Assembly (NCBI GenBank): GCA_030151365.1
Contig: JASLDW010000001.1
Location: 1-30,106 of the forward strand
DNA from: Lysobacter sp.
GTDB taxonomy: Bacteria > Pseudomonadota > Gammaproteobacteria > Xanthomonadales > Xanthomonadaceae
Direction of reading: 5' to 3'
Length of the DNA stretch: 30,106 bases
Below are positions 6,956 through 14,372 of this stretch, one piece after another. The notes beneath the pieces were generated by a model. That model ran no database searches. It was not told the origin of the DNA and saw nothing but the letters and a program-made list of their open reading frames with translations. The position numbers and the translations under genes were made by a program. Every line of letters starts with the position of its first letter. The stretch's first letter is position 1.

Positions 6956-9085
6956 ATGACGATATCCATTACCGATCCACCCATCATCGTATCCAGGACT
7001 GGACGGCGCCGGCGTCACCGCAATTCCAACCCCGCCGAACTGTCCGGGCTTTCGCGCCTGTGGTCGCTGCGCATCCTGGTGCAGCTGAAATGCCACCACC
7101 GTTTCACCAGCTCGATCGGGTTCACGGATGACGCCATGGCCATCGCGCTCGGGCTGGAAAGATGGGTGGACGAATCCATCGACGCGACGGCTCGCCAGGA
7201 TGTCCTCCGGGAACTCAAGGCACTGCATACCGAGGCCGAACACCAGTGCGACGCAATCATGTGGCCGGAGGCGCTGGCGTCGAACATCGCCAAGCTCGGC
7301 GAGCTGGCGAACCTGGACCAGATCGACCGCCAGATCCTGGCGTTCACGATATTGCTGCATAACGACCCATTGCTGCAGAGTGCCTGCCGCCTGCTCAGCC
7401 CGATCGCGTCCCATGCCCTGCCCGCGGTACTGGCAAGCATTCTGCAACTGCGGGAAAACGAAGTCCGCGCCGCGCTCGGACGCGATGGCAAACTGATTCG
7501 GACCGGACTCGTATCCATCGTGCATTACGACGACGACATCCATGGCAAGCTCTCCCTGGTTTCTCGGGATTTGGCCAGCCTGGCCATGTTGCCGGGCATG
7601 GAAGTGACGGACCTGCTACGCGGCGTGGCATCGTCGGTCACTCCGCCACACCTGCACATGGACGATTACCTGCATCTGGGAAAGTCGCTCGACATCCTGA
7701 CCCAGTATCTGCACAAGGCGATGGGCATGCGCCGCAAGGGCGTCAACATCTTCCTGTACGGTCCACCCGGCACCGGCAAGACCCAACTGGCGAAACTGCT
7801 GGCTGCAACACTGGAGTCCGACCTCTTCGAAGTTGCCAGCGAAGACGACGATGGCGACCCCAAGAGCGGCGAAAAACGCCTGTGCGCCCTGCGTGCCGCG
7901 CAATGTTTTTTCGGCAAGGGGAAATCGATGATCCTGTTCGATGAAGTCGAGGATGTATTCGGCAATGGGGCATCGTTTTTCCACATGAGCACTGCCCAGA
8001 AGAACAAAGGCTGGATGAATCGCATGCTGGAAGGCAACGACGCGCCGACACTGTGGCTTTCCAACAACATCGATGGCATCGATCCGGCCTTCATCCGTCG
8101 CTTCGACATGGTCATCGAAGTCCCGGTGCCGCCTCGCAGCCAGCGTGAACGCATTGCCCGGGCCATCTGCGGCGACCTGGTGGACCAGGACGGCATCGCG
8201 TGCATCTCCGCTTGCGAATTCTTGGCGCCGGCAGTGATCGAGCGCGCATGCAACGTGACCCGCACGATCAAGCCCGACCTCGATCCGGAGCGCATCAATA
8301 GCGCGACCCTGCAGATCATCGACAGCATACTCGCGTCGCAAGGACATCCTTCGCTTCGCACGGATGGCGCCGTTTGCCTGCCCGACCTGTACGACCCGGA
8401 CTTCATCCATGCCGACGCGGATTTGCTCGGGATCGCCACCGGGCTGAAGGCTTCACGATCCGGGCGCCTGTGCCTGTTCGGTCCTCCCGGCACCGGAAAA
8501 ACCGCTTATGGGCGCTGGCTGGCGCAGCAACTGGACATGCCGTTGGTGGTCAAGCGCGCCTCGGATCTGGTCTCGCCCTATGTCGGCATGACCGAAATGA
8601 ACATGGCACGCGCCTTCCGCAACGCCGAACGCGAGGGCGCGCTGTTGCTGATCGACGAAGTCGACAGCTTCCTGCAGGATCGCCGCAACGCGGGCCAGAG
8701 CTGGCAGATCGCCGAAGTCAACGAAATGCTGACGCAGATGGAAGCATTTTCCGGCGTCTTCATTGCATCCACCAACCTGATGGACGGATTGGACCAGGCC
8801 GCGCTGCGCCGCTTCGACCTGAAGGTGAAGTTCGACTTCCTCAAGCCGGGACAGGCCGCAGAAATGGTGCGCAGGCATTGCAACAAGCTGGGGCTAGGCA
8901 TTCCGGAGCGACTGGAAGACCTGGCTCGCCTGGGCCTGCGCGGCCTCACTCCTGGCGATTTCGCCGCAGTGATGCGCCAGCACCGCTTCCGTCCGATTAC
9001 CACGACAGATGAACTGATTACTGCACTGCAGGCCGAATGCTCCATCAAGGAGCGCGTCCGTCCACCGATCGGATTCGTACACTGA
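6956..9085 (+). CDS. Tandem AAA+ ATPase paired with a WYL regulator
   Basis: The likely start at 6956 (GGAG about 10 nt upstream) gives 709 residues; 6947 is an alternative. A helical N-terminal region of roughly 250 residues precedes two AAA+ modules. The first has Walker A GPPGTGKTQ (269-277), Walker B M-I-L-F-D-E-V-E-D (325-333), sensor-like L-W-L-S-N-N and arginine-finger F-I-R-R-F-D. The second has Walker A GPPGTGKTA (509-517), Walker B L-L-L-I-D-E-V-D (563-570), I-A-S-T-N and A-L-R-R-F-D. Both sites look intact, so it should be an active hexameric or two-tiered ATPase for remodelling or unfolding. The stop overlaps the WYL gene by TGATG. The exact substrate is unknown. Confidence 0.85.
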   Translation: MTISITDPPIIVSRTGRRRRHRNSNPAELSGLSRLWSLRILVQLKCHHRFTSSIGFTDDAMAIALGLERWVDESIDATARQDVLRELKALHTEAEHQCDAIMWPEALASNIAKLGELANLDQIDRQILAFTILLHNDPLLQSACRLLSPIASHALPAVLASILQLRENEVRAALGRDGKLIRTGLVSIVHYDDDIHGKLSLVSRDLASLAMLPGMEVTDLLRGVASSVTPPHLHMDDYLHLGKSLDILTQYLHKAMGMRRKGVNIFLYGPPGTGKTQLAKLLAATLESDLFEVASEDDDGDPKSGEKRLCALRAAQCFFGKGKSMILFDEVEDVFGNGASFFHMSTAQKNKGWMNRMLEGNDAPTLWLSNNIDGIDPAFIRRFDMVIEVPVPPRSQRERIARAICGDLVDQDGIACISACEFLAPAVIERACNVTRTIKPDLDPERINSATLQIIDSILASQGHPSLRTDGAVCLPDLYDPDFIHADADLLGIATGLKASRSGRLCLFGPPGTGKTAYGRWLAQQLDMPLVVKRASDLVSPYVGMTEMNMARAFRNAEREGALLLIDEVDSFLQDRRNAGQSWQIAEVNEMLTQMEAFSGVFIASTNLMDGLDQAALRRFDLKVKFDFLKPGQAAEMVRRHCNKLGLGIPERLEDLARLGLRGLTPGDFAAVMRQHRFRPITTTDELITALQAECSIKERVRPPIGFVH

Positions 9086-10074
9086 TGGCCTACACGTTCC
9101 CCGGATCCGGCATGGCAAAGCGCCCCGACAACAGCGAATCCGTCCTGCTGGCGCTGGAATTGATGCGACGCATTCCACGCAACGGCAAGATCACCGCCGA
9201 CCAGTTGCATCGACAACTCAAGGATGCCGGCATCATCCGCGATCTGCGCAGCATCCAGCGGCAGCTGGAAGCACTAAGCCGCCATTTCGGCATCGAGCGC
9301 GATGACCGCAACAAACCTTATGGCTATCGCTGGTTGCCCGATGCGGAAGGGCTGGCATTGCCGCATCTCAGTCCTCAGGAATCGCTGTTGCTCCGCCTGG
9401 CCGAACAGCACCTGCGCAACCTCTTGCCGGGACGGTTGATGCAATCTATGGACGGCTTCTTCGCGCAGGCCCGCCGCAACCTGGGCGAAAGCGCCAATGC
9501 ACGGCTGGAACGGGAATGGCCCGACAAGGTGCGCGTGGTGGCGACCAGCCAGCCGTTGCTGCCTCCCAGAATCGCGCCCGGCGTGCTTGAAGCCGCCAGT
9601 GAAGCGCTGTATGCCAATCACTGGCTGCACATCGATTACGTCAATGCCGCTGGAAAGCACATGGACGCCGATGTGATGCCACTGGGCCTTGCACAGCAGG
9701 GGCCACGGCTCTATCTGGTGTGCCGTTTCAAAGGTTATGACGACGATCGCAACCTGGCACTGCATCGCATCCGGTCAGCTGCAGTGTCGACACTGGGCTT
9801 CACTCGCCCCAAGGGGTTCAACCTGGCGCAATACGATGCAGACGGCAAGTTTGGCTTTGGCGAAGGGAAACGCATCCGGTTGAGCTTCAGCATCGATGCT
9901 CGTGCGGGAGCCCATCTGCGGGAGAGCCCGTTATCCACCGATCAGATGTTGAAGGAAACGAGAAAGGGGCATTTGCGCGTCACTGCCACGGTGGTGGACA
10001 GCTTGTTGCTGGAACAGTGGTTGCAAGGATTCGGGGAGGATGCGTGGAGTGTGCGCAGGGAGCGTATTGACTGA
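9085..10074 (+). CDS. WYL-domain transcriptional regulator
   Basis: This 329-residue protein has an N-terminal winged helix-turn-helix (about 15-83, with D-L-R-S-I-Q-R-Q-L-E-A-L as the recognition region, then R-D-D-R-N-K-P-Y-G-Y-R-W). A helical linker follows, then a WYL domain (about 170-235) containing LHIDYVNAAGK, the core P-R-L-Y-L-V-C-R-F-K-G and the N-L-A-L-H-R-I-R signature. A WCX-like C-terminal region (about 265-325) ends the protein. WYL regulators sense ligands such as nucleic acids or nucleotides and frequently control phage-defence loci (for example CapW and BrxR). The ATG at 9085 overlaps the ATPase stop, so the two are translationally coupled; an internal Met at 9112 is the alternative start. 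Confidence 0.85.
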   Translation: MAYTFPGSGMAKRPDNSESVLLALELMRRIPRNGKITADQLHRQLKDAGIIRDLRSIQRQLEALSRHFGIERDDRNKPYGYRWLPDAEGLALPHLSPQESLLLRLAEQHLRNLLPGRLMQSMDGFFAQARRNLGESANARLEREWPDKVRVVATSQPLLPPRIAPGVLEAASEALYANHWLHIDYVNAAGKHMDADVMPLGLAQQGPRLYLVCRFKGYDDDRNLALHRIRSAAVSTLGFTRPKGFNLAQYDADGKFGFGEGKRIRLSFSIDARAGAHLRESPLSTDQMLKETRKGHLRVTATVVDSLLLEQWLQGFGEDAWSVRRERID

Positions 10075-10141
10075 TACAAGCCGGAGACCGCCGTGCAATT
10101 CGGCCGGATTTTCATCTCGCGCCCAACGTCCACCCCATTTA

Positions 10142-11353
10142 TCATCCGATTTTGGATATTTCGCCTCTGATCCCGGGTAACTTTTCGCGCAAAAATTTAT
10201 TCCAATAGTTATTTAATTTTTGCAATACCGGCTGCGGATCCCAGTCCACGACAATTTTCTTATAGTCGTCGGAGTCCAAAATTTTATGGCTCCAAAGCCT
10301 AGGGTATTGCGCGTATTTTCCGTTCTTCATTCTGGGAGGAGAAAAAATTCTCGACCCATTGCAGGAGTCGATAATCTTTTTCCTTAAGGCCTCCTTTCCT
10401 TGGCCAACAACAAGCTCTATCCAAAGCTCATTAGGCTTGATCGTGAATTCATACAACAGGATCCTATTGCTCTCAGTCCAGCCGGAAGCATTTTTCATCC
10501 ATTTTTTGGAATCCAAGGTTGCATCGTAAAATCTCAATATCGCGCCCGTCGAATGGTCCTCGACCAGATCACTGCTCGCTCCACTCGTTTTGAGAAGAAC
10601 AAGCAAGTGATCGCGCAAAAGTTGCCTCGAATCAATTTCCCCATGTTCATAAACAGCATCAAAAACAGCCTTGTGCCGCTGGTAAATTTCTTGGCAACGC
10701 CTTATTAACTCTTCCTGCTTCAGTATATGCATCTTCAGCAACTCGCCGTATTGTTTGATTGAAAACGCGACCTCAGGCTTCATACTTCCCTGTTGCTCAA
10801 GCGCCAACAATGCTTCATGCACAACGCGATAAGAAAGAGGGAGAAAAACGCCCCTTGACGCAACATGACCCTCTGGCGTCAAGAACAGAAACAATCGATG
10901 CGGAAAACGCCCAACTGGAAATTTTTTGTCGACAACCTTTTCATACCTGCTCAGTTGATCACCATGCTCGCCGGCCTTAATTTTGTTTTCAATGCAGCAC
11001 ACGAATCCGTGCACTGCATCAACAAGCAACAAATCGATATTGTGATATTCGCGATAAACCCTGAGGGATGACCAATCAAACAACGATTTGTCGGACACTC
11101 TCTCCTTCGTCAAATCATCCGCCCCGTGTATTTGAAACACGCGCCCGATTAACTCCACGAAGAATGCAGGGCCAAGATCATGACTCTCACCAGGGCGCAA
11201 CAGAAAGGCCAGAAAATTCGAATGCCTAATTTCGTGGAACCCAGCCCCCATTGCCGAAAAAATATTGAACCCGGGCAAGAAACGCTCGATATCCCTGAAA
11301 TCGGCATCCTGTTCAAGGGCGTCAAAATCAATGGTGTTCATGTCGATTTCCAT
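10142..11353 (-). CDS. PD-(D/E)XK nuclease superfamily protein (PDDEXK_4-like)
   Basis: From the Met at 11353 the product is 403 residues; 11341 and 11401 are other possible starts. The N-terminal block E-I-R-H-S-N-F-L-A-F-L-L-R-P and the following G-x-A-F-F are typical of the PDDEXK_4 group. The nuclease core is visible as N-I-D-L-L-L (Asp107), then C-C-I-E-N-K-I-K (Glu122, Lys124), and Q-L-S-R-Y (Gln133 to Tyr137), the Q-x3-Y motif of RecB-like nucleases. The C-terminal half is a less conserved region of unknown role. The gene is strikingly AT-rich (25 of 60 bases G or C in 10201-10260), unlike its neighbours, which points to horizontal acquisition. It begins 25 nt after the HEPN-motif gene. 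Confidence 0.8.
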   Translation of the reverse strand: MEIDMNTIDFDALEQDADFRDIERFLPGFNIFSAMGAGFHEIRHSNFLAFLLRPGESHDLGPAFFVELIGRVFQIHGADDLTKERVSDKSLFDWSSLRVYREYHNIDLLLVDAVHGFVCCIENKIKAGEHGDQLSRYEKVVDKKFPVGRFPHRLFLFLTPEGHVASRGVFLPLSYRVVHEALLALEQQGSMKPEVAFSIKQYGELLKMHILKQEELIRRCQEIYQRHKAVFDAVYEHGEIDSRQLLRDHLLVLLKTSGASSDLVEDHSTGAILRFYDATLDSKKWMKNASGWTESNRILLYEFTIKPNELWIELVVGQGKEALRKKIIDSCNGSRIFSPPRMKNGKYAQYPRLWSHKILDSDDYKKIVVDWDPQPVLQKLNNYWNKFLREKLPGIRGEISKIG

Positions 11354-11378
11354 CCGCCCATAACCATTCCAAATCCGA

Positions 11379-12029
11379 TCAAACAACCGGATACAACACA
11401 TCCCCGTAATCCTGCCGCGGGTGCTCCATCATGATCGTCACGATCAGCGGCACCAGCGTTCCGAGGATCACCACCGCATCCGCAACCTGAGCTCGATTGA
11501 TCCGGCTCGCCCATGTTGCGCCACCATGCACTAACTGATTGCGCAGCACATATAGCCGATCAAAGACGACCCACAGTACCGCCGCCGTTTCACCATTCAT
11601 GACTGCCGCGAGCGACGCTTTCTTGCTTGCTATAAATCGCGTTTCCCAGCTGCCACTGGAATCATGGGTGCGCTTGGCGGTCCAGAACGGCTCGAACGTG
11701 AACTTGTTGTCGATCAGCGTGCGAACAGGCCCGCTGAATTGCCGGAACAACGCCTGATGCAGGCGCTTGCCCGATTGATCGAGGGCGACCAGTGTTTCGA
11801 AGAAAATACGCACCCGGTCACGTTCGGTTTCATCACGGCTGAATTCACGTGCGTAGGCCGCATTCAAGGCAATCCACTGGAACACGAAGCGTGCATCCGG
11901 ATCGCCCGCCTCCTGTTCTGACCGGGACAGCCAGCTTATGGCCCGATGGATACGCAAGCGTAAAGCTTCGGGTTGCGCATCCCGGATTTCACGATGGCGC
12001 TCTTTCAGGACTGTTGCAGTTGCCGACAT
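11379..12029 (-). CDS. HEPN-motif protein upstream of the nuclease gene
   Basis: The 216-residue, largely helical protein has the motif R-N-Q-L-V-H at 163-168, directly after the helix F-D-R-L-Y-V-L and followed by GGATW. This fits the R-x4-6-H active-site signature of HEPN ribonucleases. Two further conserved-looking blocks are F-V-F-Q-W-I-A-L-N-A-A-Y (48-59) and an F-E-P-F-W segment (112-116). HEPN proteins are metal-independent RNases or RNA-binding partners common in defence and toxin systems; whether this one is active is not shown. The start at 12029 has GGGGAG 5-6 nt upstream. It lies 25 nt upstream of the nuclease gene on the same strand, a probable operon. Confidence 0.7.
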   Translation of the reverse strand: MSATATVLKERHREIRDAQPEALRLRIHRAISWLSRSEQEAGDPDARFVFQWIALNAAYAREFSRDETERDRVRIFFETLVALDQSGKRLHQALFRQFSGPVRTLIDNKFTFEPFWTAKRTHDSSGSWETRFIASKKASLAAVMNGETAAVLWVVFDRLYVLRNQLVHGGATWASRINRAQVADAVVILGTLVPLIVTIMMEHPRQDYGDVLYPVV

Positions 12030-12150
12030 TCGACTCCCCCTGCCTATCAGAATACCGTGGACGACGCCCTCCCTGCCATCGCCCACGGCTCCGCCCCCCG
12101 GAAACCAGATTAGGCAGGAGAACGACAAATGCGTCGCAGAAATCCATGAA

Positions 12151-12951
12151 TCAGCTTTCCAGCGTGAACCCATCCCCGTCACGCAACGCCGGGAACTTCG
12201 CCCGCCAGTCGGCGAGATCGGCGGCCAGCAGGGTGGTCGTGGTGGTCAATTCCACGGCCGCGCACTCGCTCAGCGGATGACCGAGGAAATCGAGGACGGC
12301 GCTGTCACCGGAATACTGCAAGCCGTTGCCGTCGGTGCCGCAACGGTTGACGCCGGCGACGAAGCAGACGTTTTCGATGGCGCGGGCGCGCAGCAGCGTC
12401 TTCCAGGCATAGGCGCGCGGCGACGGCCAGTTGGCGACGTAGACCAGCAAGTCGTATTCGGGGTCGCCGTTCGCATCCAGACGATTGCGCGAGAACACCG
12501 GGAAACGCAGGTCGTAGCAGACCAGCGGGCAGATCTTCCATCCACGCCACTCCACGACCAGGCGATCGTGGCCGGCAGCATAGCGTTCGTGCTCCCCGGC
12601 ATAGGTGAACAGGTGGCGCTTGTCGTAGTGTTCGACGCTGCCGTCGGGACGCACGAACAGCATGCGGTTGAACACGCCATCGGGCGTGCGCAGTTGCACG
12701 CTGCCGCAGATCGCCGCGTCGAGCCTGGCGGCCTGTTCGCGCAACCAGGCGACGGTCGGGCCATCCATGGTCTCGGCGTTGCCGATGGCGTCGTTGGAGA
12801 AGCCGCTGGTGAAGGTTTCCGGCAATACGACCAAGTCGGTATTGCCGTGCATCGGCGCCATCAATCCGGCGTAGTACTCGCGGTTGCCGGCCGGATCGTG
12901 CCAACGGGTATCGCCCTGGACCAGGGACACGCGCAGGTCGCGCTTGGGCAT
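12151..12951 (-). CDS. yafV: Omega-amidase, carbon-nitrogen hydrolase (YafV-like)
   Basis: This nitrilase-superfamily enzyme of 266 residues (270 if translation starts at the ATG at 12963) has the full Glu-Lys-Cys triad. Glu45 lies in V-L-P-E-T-F-T-S-G-F, Lys111 in H-Y-D-K-R-H-L-F and Cys145 in P-L-V-C-Y-D-L-R-F-P. The R-F-P context and overall size match omega-amidases, which hydrolyse alpha-ketoglutaramate or alpha-ketosuccinamate to the dicarboxylic keto acid and ammonia. That reaction drains the by-product of glutamine-dependent transamination. An aminotransferase of the matching type lies two genes upstream on the same strand. The inner start is preferred because homology begins there and a GGAG precedes it. 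Confidence 0.87.
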   Translation of the reverse strand: MPKRDLRVSLVQGDTRWHDPAGNREYYAGLMAPMHGNTDLVVLPETFTSGFSNDAIGNAETMDGPTVAWLREQAARLDAAICGSVQLRTPDGVFNRMLFVRPDGSVEHYDKRHLFTYAGEHERYAAGHDRLVVEWRGWKICPLVCYDLRFPVFSRNRLDANGDPEYDLLVYVANWPSPRAYAWKTLLRARAIENVCFVAGVNRCGTDGNGLQYSGDSAVLDFLGHPLSECAAVELTTTTTLLAADLADWRAKFPALRDGDGFTLES

Positions 12952-13008
12952 CGCCAACTCCATCGTCTGTCGTTCCCGGAGTTTACCGATCCGGGATGAC
13001 CGCCGGCA

Positions 13009-14352
13009 TCACCCCTTGACCGGATCCGGGACGAATTTCAGCACCTTGCCGTTGATGCAATAGCGCTTGCCGGTCGGCGGCGGACCATCGTCGAAGACGT
13101 GGCCGAGGTGGATGCCGGAACTCGCGCTACGCACCTCGGTGCGATGCATGCCATGGCTGTCGTCCTGCACGAACACCAGCGCGCCCGGTTGCGGATCGAA
13201 GAAGCTCGGCCAACCGCAACCGCTGTCGAACTTGGCGTCGCTGCGGAACAGTGCCACGCCACTGACCGGATCGACATAGGTGCCGGCGCGATGCTCTTCC
13301 AGGTACGGACCCGTACCCGGCATTTCGGTGCCACGGTCGAAGGCGATCTGCTGTTGCTCCGGCGTCAGCAGGTTGAAGCCCAGCCACTGCCAGAACTTCT
13401 GCGATTCGCCGGTGTAGCCGGTGTAGCGCGAGACCTCCTTGCCATCCTTGAACAGGACGATGGTCGGCGTCGCGAACATCCGCCGTGCCAGGGTCCAGCC
13501 TTTCGGTGCCTGCTGCGACTTCGTCTGCACGTAGGGCACGTCCGATTTCCAGGTCTTCAGCACCTCCGCGTCGAAACGGGCGCAGAACGGGCAATCCTCG
13601 GCCTCGTAGACCACCAGCTGGCGGGCGCGATTCAGGCTGGCGCCATCGAGTTGCGGATACTGGTTGCCGGATGTCGCCAACCCGTAGCGCACGCCGGTGC
13701 CGCCATGCCCGCAGTAGCCGTCGGGATTCTTGGCCAGATAGTCCTGGTGGCTTTCCTCGGCACGGTTGTAGTTGCGCAGCGGCAGGATCTCGGTGGTGAT
13801 GCTGCCGTAGCCTTCGCGCGTCAGGTCCTGCTGGTAGATGTCGCGGGTCTGTTCGGCCAGGGTCTTCTGCCCGGACGTCGTGTAATAGATCGCGCTGCGA
13901 TAGTTGCTGCCGATGTCGTTGCCCTGCCCGCCGACCTGGGTCGGGTCGTGGTTTTCCCAGAACGCCGCAAGCAGGGTCGCGAGGTCGAGCTTCTTGGGGT
14001 CATAGCGCACGCGCACCACTTCCGCATGGTTTTTCGCGTGGCTGTTGCCGTTGCGGATGTCCTGTTCGGCGCGCAGGACATCCTCGTAGCCCACCTTGGG
14101 GGCGTCGCCACCGGCATAGCCGACCTCGACCTCGGCGACGCCGGGCACCGCCGACAGGCGCTTTTCCGCCCCCCAGAAGCAGCCCATTCCGAAATAGATG
14201 TCCTGCAGGTTCGCCGACGTCACCGGCTTGGTGCCGGCAGCACTTGCGATGGCCAAAACCGGGCCGGCCTGCACCGAACGCCAGCCGCAAAACGCGAGCA
14301 ACCCGGTCACGACCAGCGCGAACAGCACTGCGGTCAACTGTGCGAATTTCAT
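13009..14352 (-). CDS. msrAB: Methionine sulfoxide reductase fusion, MsrA-thioredoxin-MsrB, membrane-anchored
   Basis: The 447-residue protein starts with a signal anchor (about 1-28). An MsrA domain (about 50-225) follows with the nucleophile in F-G-M-G-C-F-W-G (Cys58) and a candidate resolving Cys214 in GYCGHGG. A thioredoxin-like domain (about 244-325) has C-P-F-C at 254-257 and a cis-Pro motif M-F-A-T-P-T. The MsrB domain (about 333-445) has S-G-C-G-W-P-S-F-F (Cys379), H-L-G-H-V-F and catalytic R-Y-C-I-N (Cys432). The MsrB part has no CxxC zinc motifs. It would reduce both sulfoxide epimers of methionine in periplasmic proteins. The domain order differs from the Trx-MsrA-MsrB order of neisserial PilB. 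Confidence 0.92.
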   Translation of the reverse strand: MKFAQLTAVLFALVVTGLLAFCGWRSVQAGPVLAIASAAGTKPVTSANLQDIYFGMGCFWGAEKRLSAVPGVAEVEVGYAGGDAPKVGYEDVLRAEQDIRNGNSHAKNHAEVVRVRYDPKKLDLATLLAAFWENHDPTQVGGQGNDIGSNYRSAIYYTTSGQKTLAEQTRDIYQQDLTREGYGSITTEILPLRNYNRAEESHQDYLAKNPDGYCGHGGTGVRYGLATSGNQYPQLDGASLNRARQLVVYEAEDCPFCARFDAEVLKTWKSDVPYVQTKSQQAPKGWTLARRMFATPTIVLFKDGKEVSRYTGYTGESQKFWQWLGFNLLTPEQQQIAFDRGTEMPGTGPYLEEHRAGTYVDPVSGVALFRSDAKFDSGCGWPSFFDPQPGALVFVQDDSHGMHRTEVRSASSGIHLGHVFDDGPPPTGKRYCINGKVLKFVPDPVKG

Positions 14353-14372
14353 GGCCGACTCCGTGTTTCCGC

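Noticed and set aside
12039..12118. Inverted pair CCTGCCTA (12039-12046) and TAGGCAGG (12111-12118) upstream of the HEPN-motif gene, considered as mobile-element ends or an operator
   Set aside because: It is only 8 bp with a 64-bp gap and no target duplication; chance is likely in this composition.
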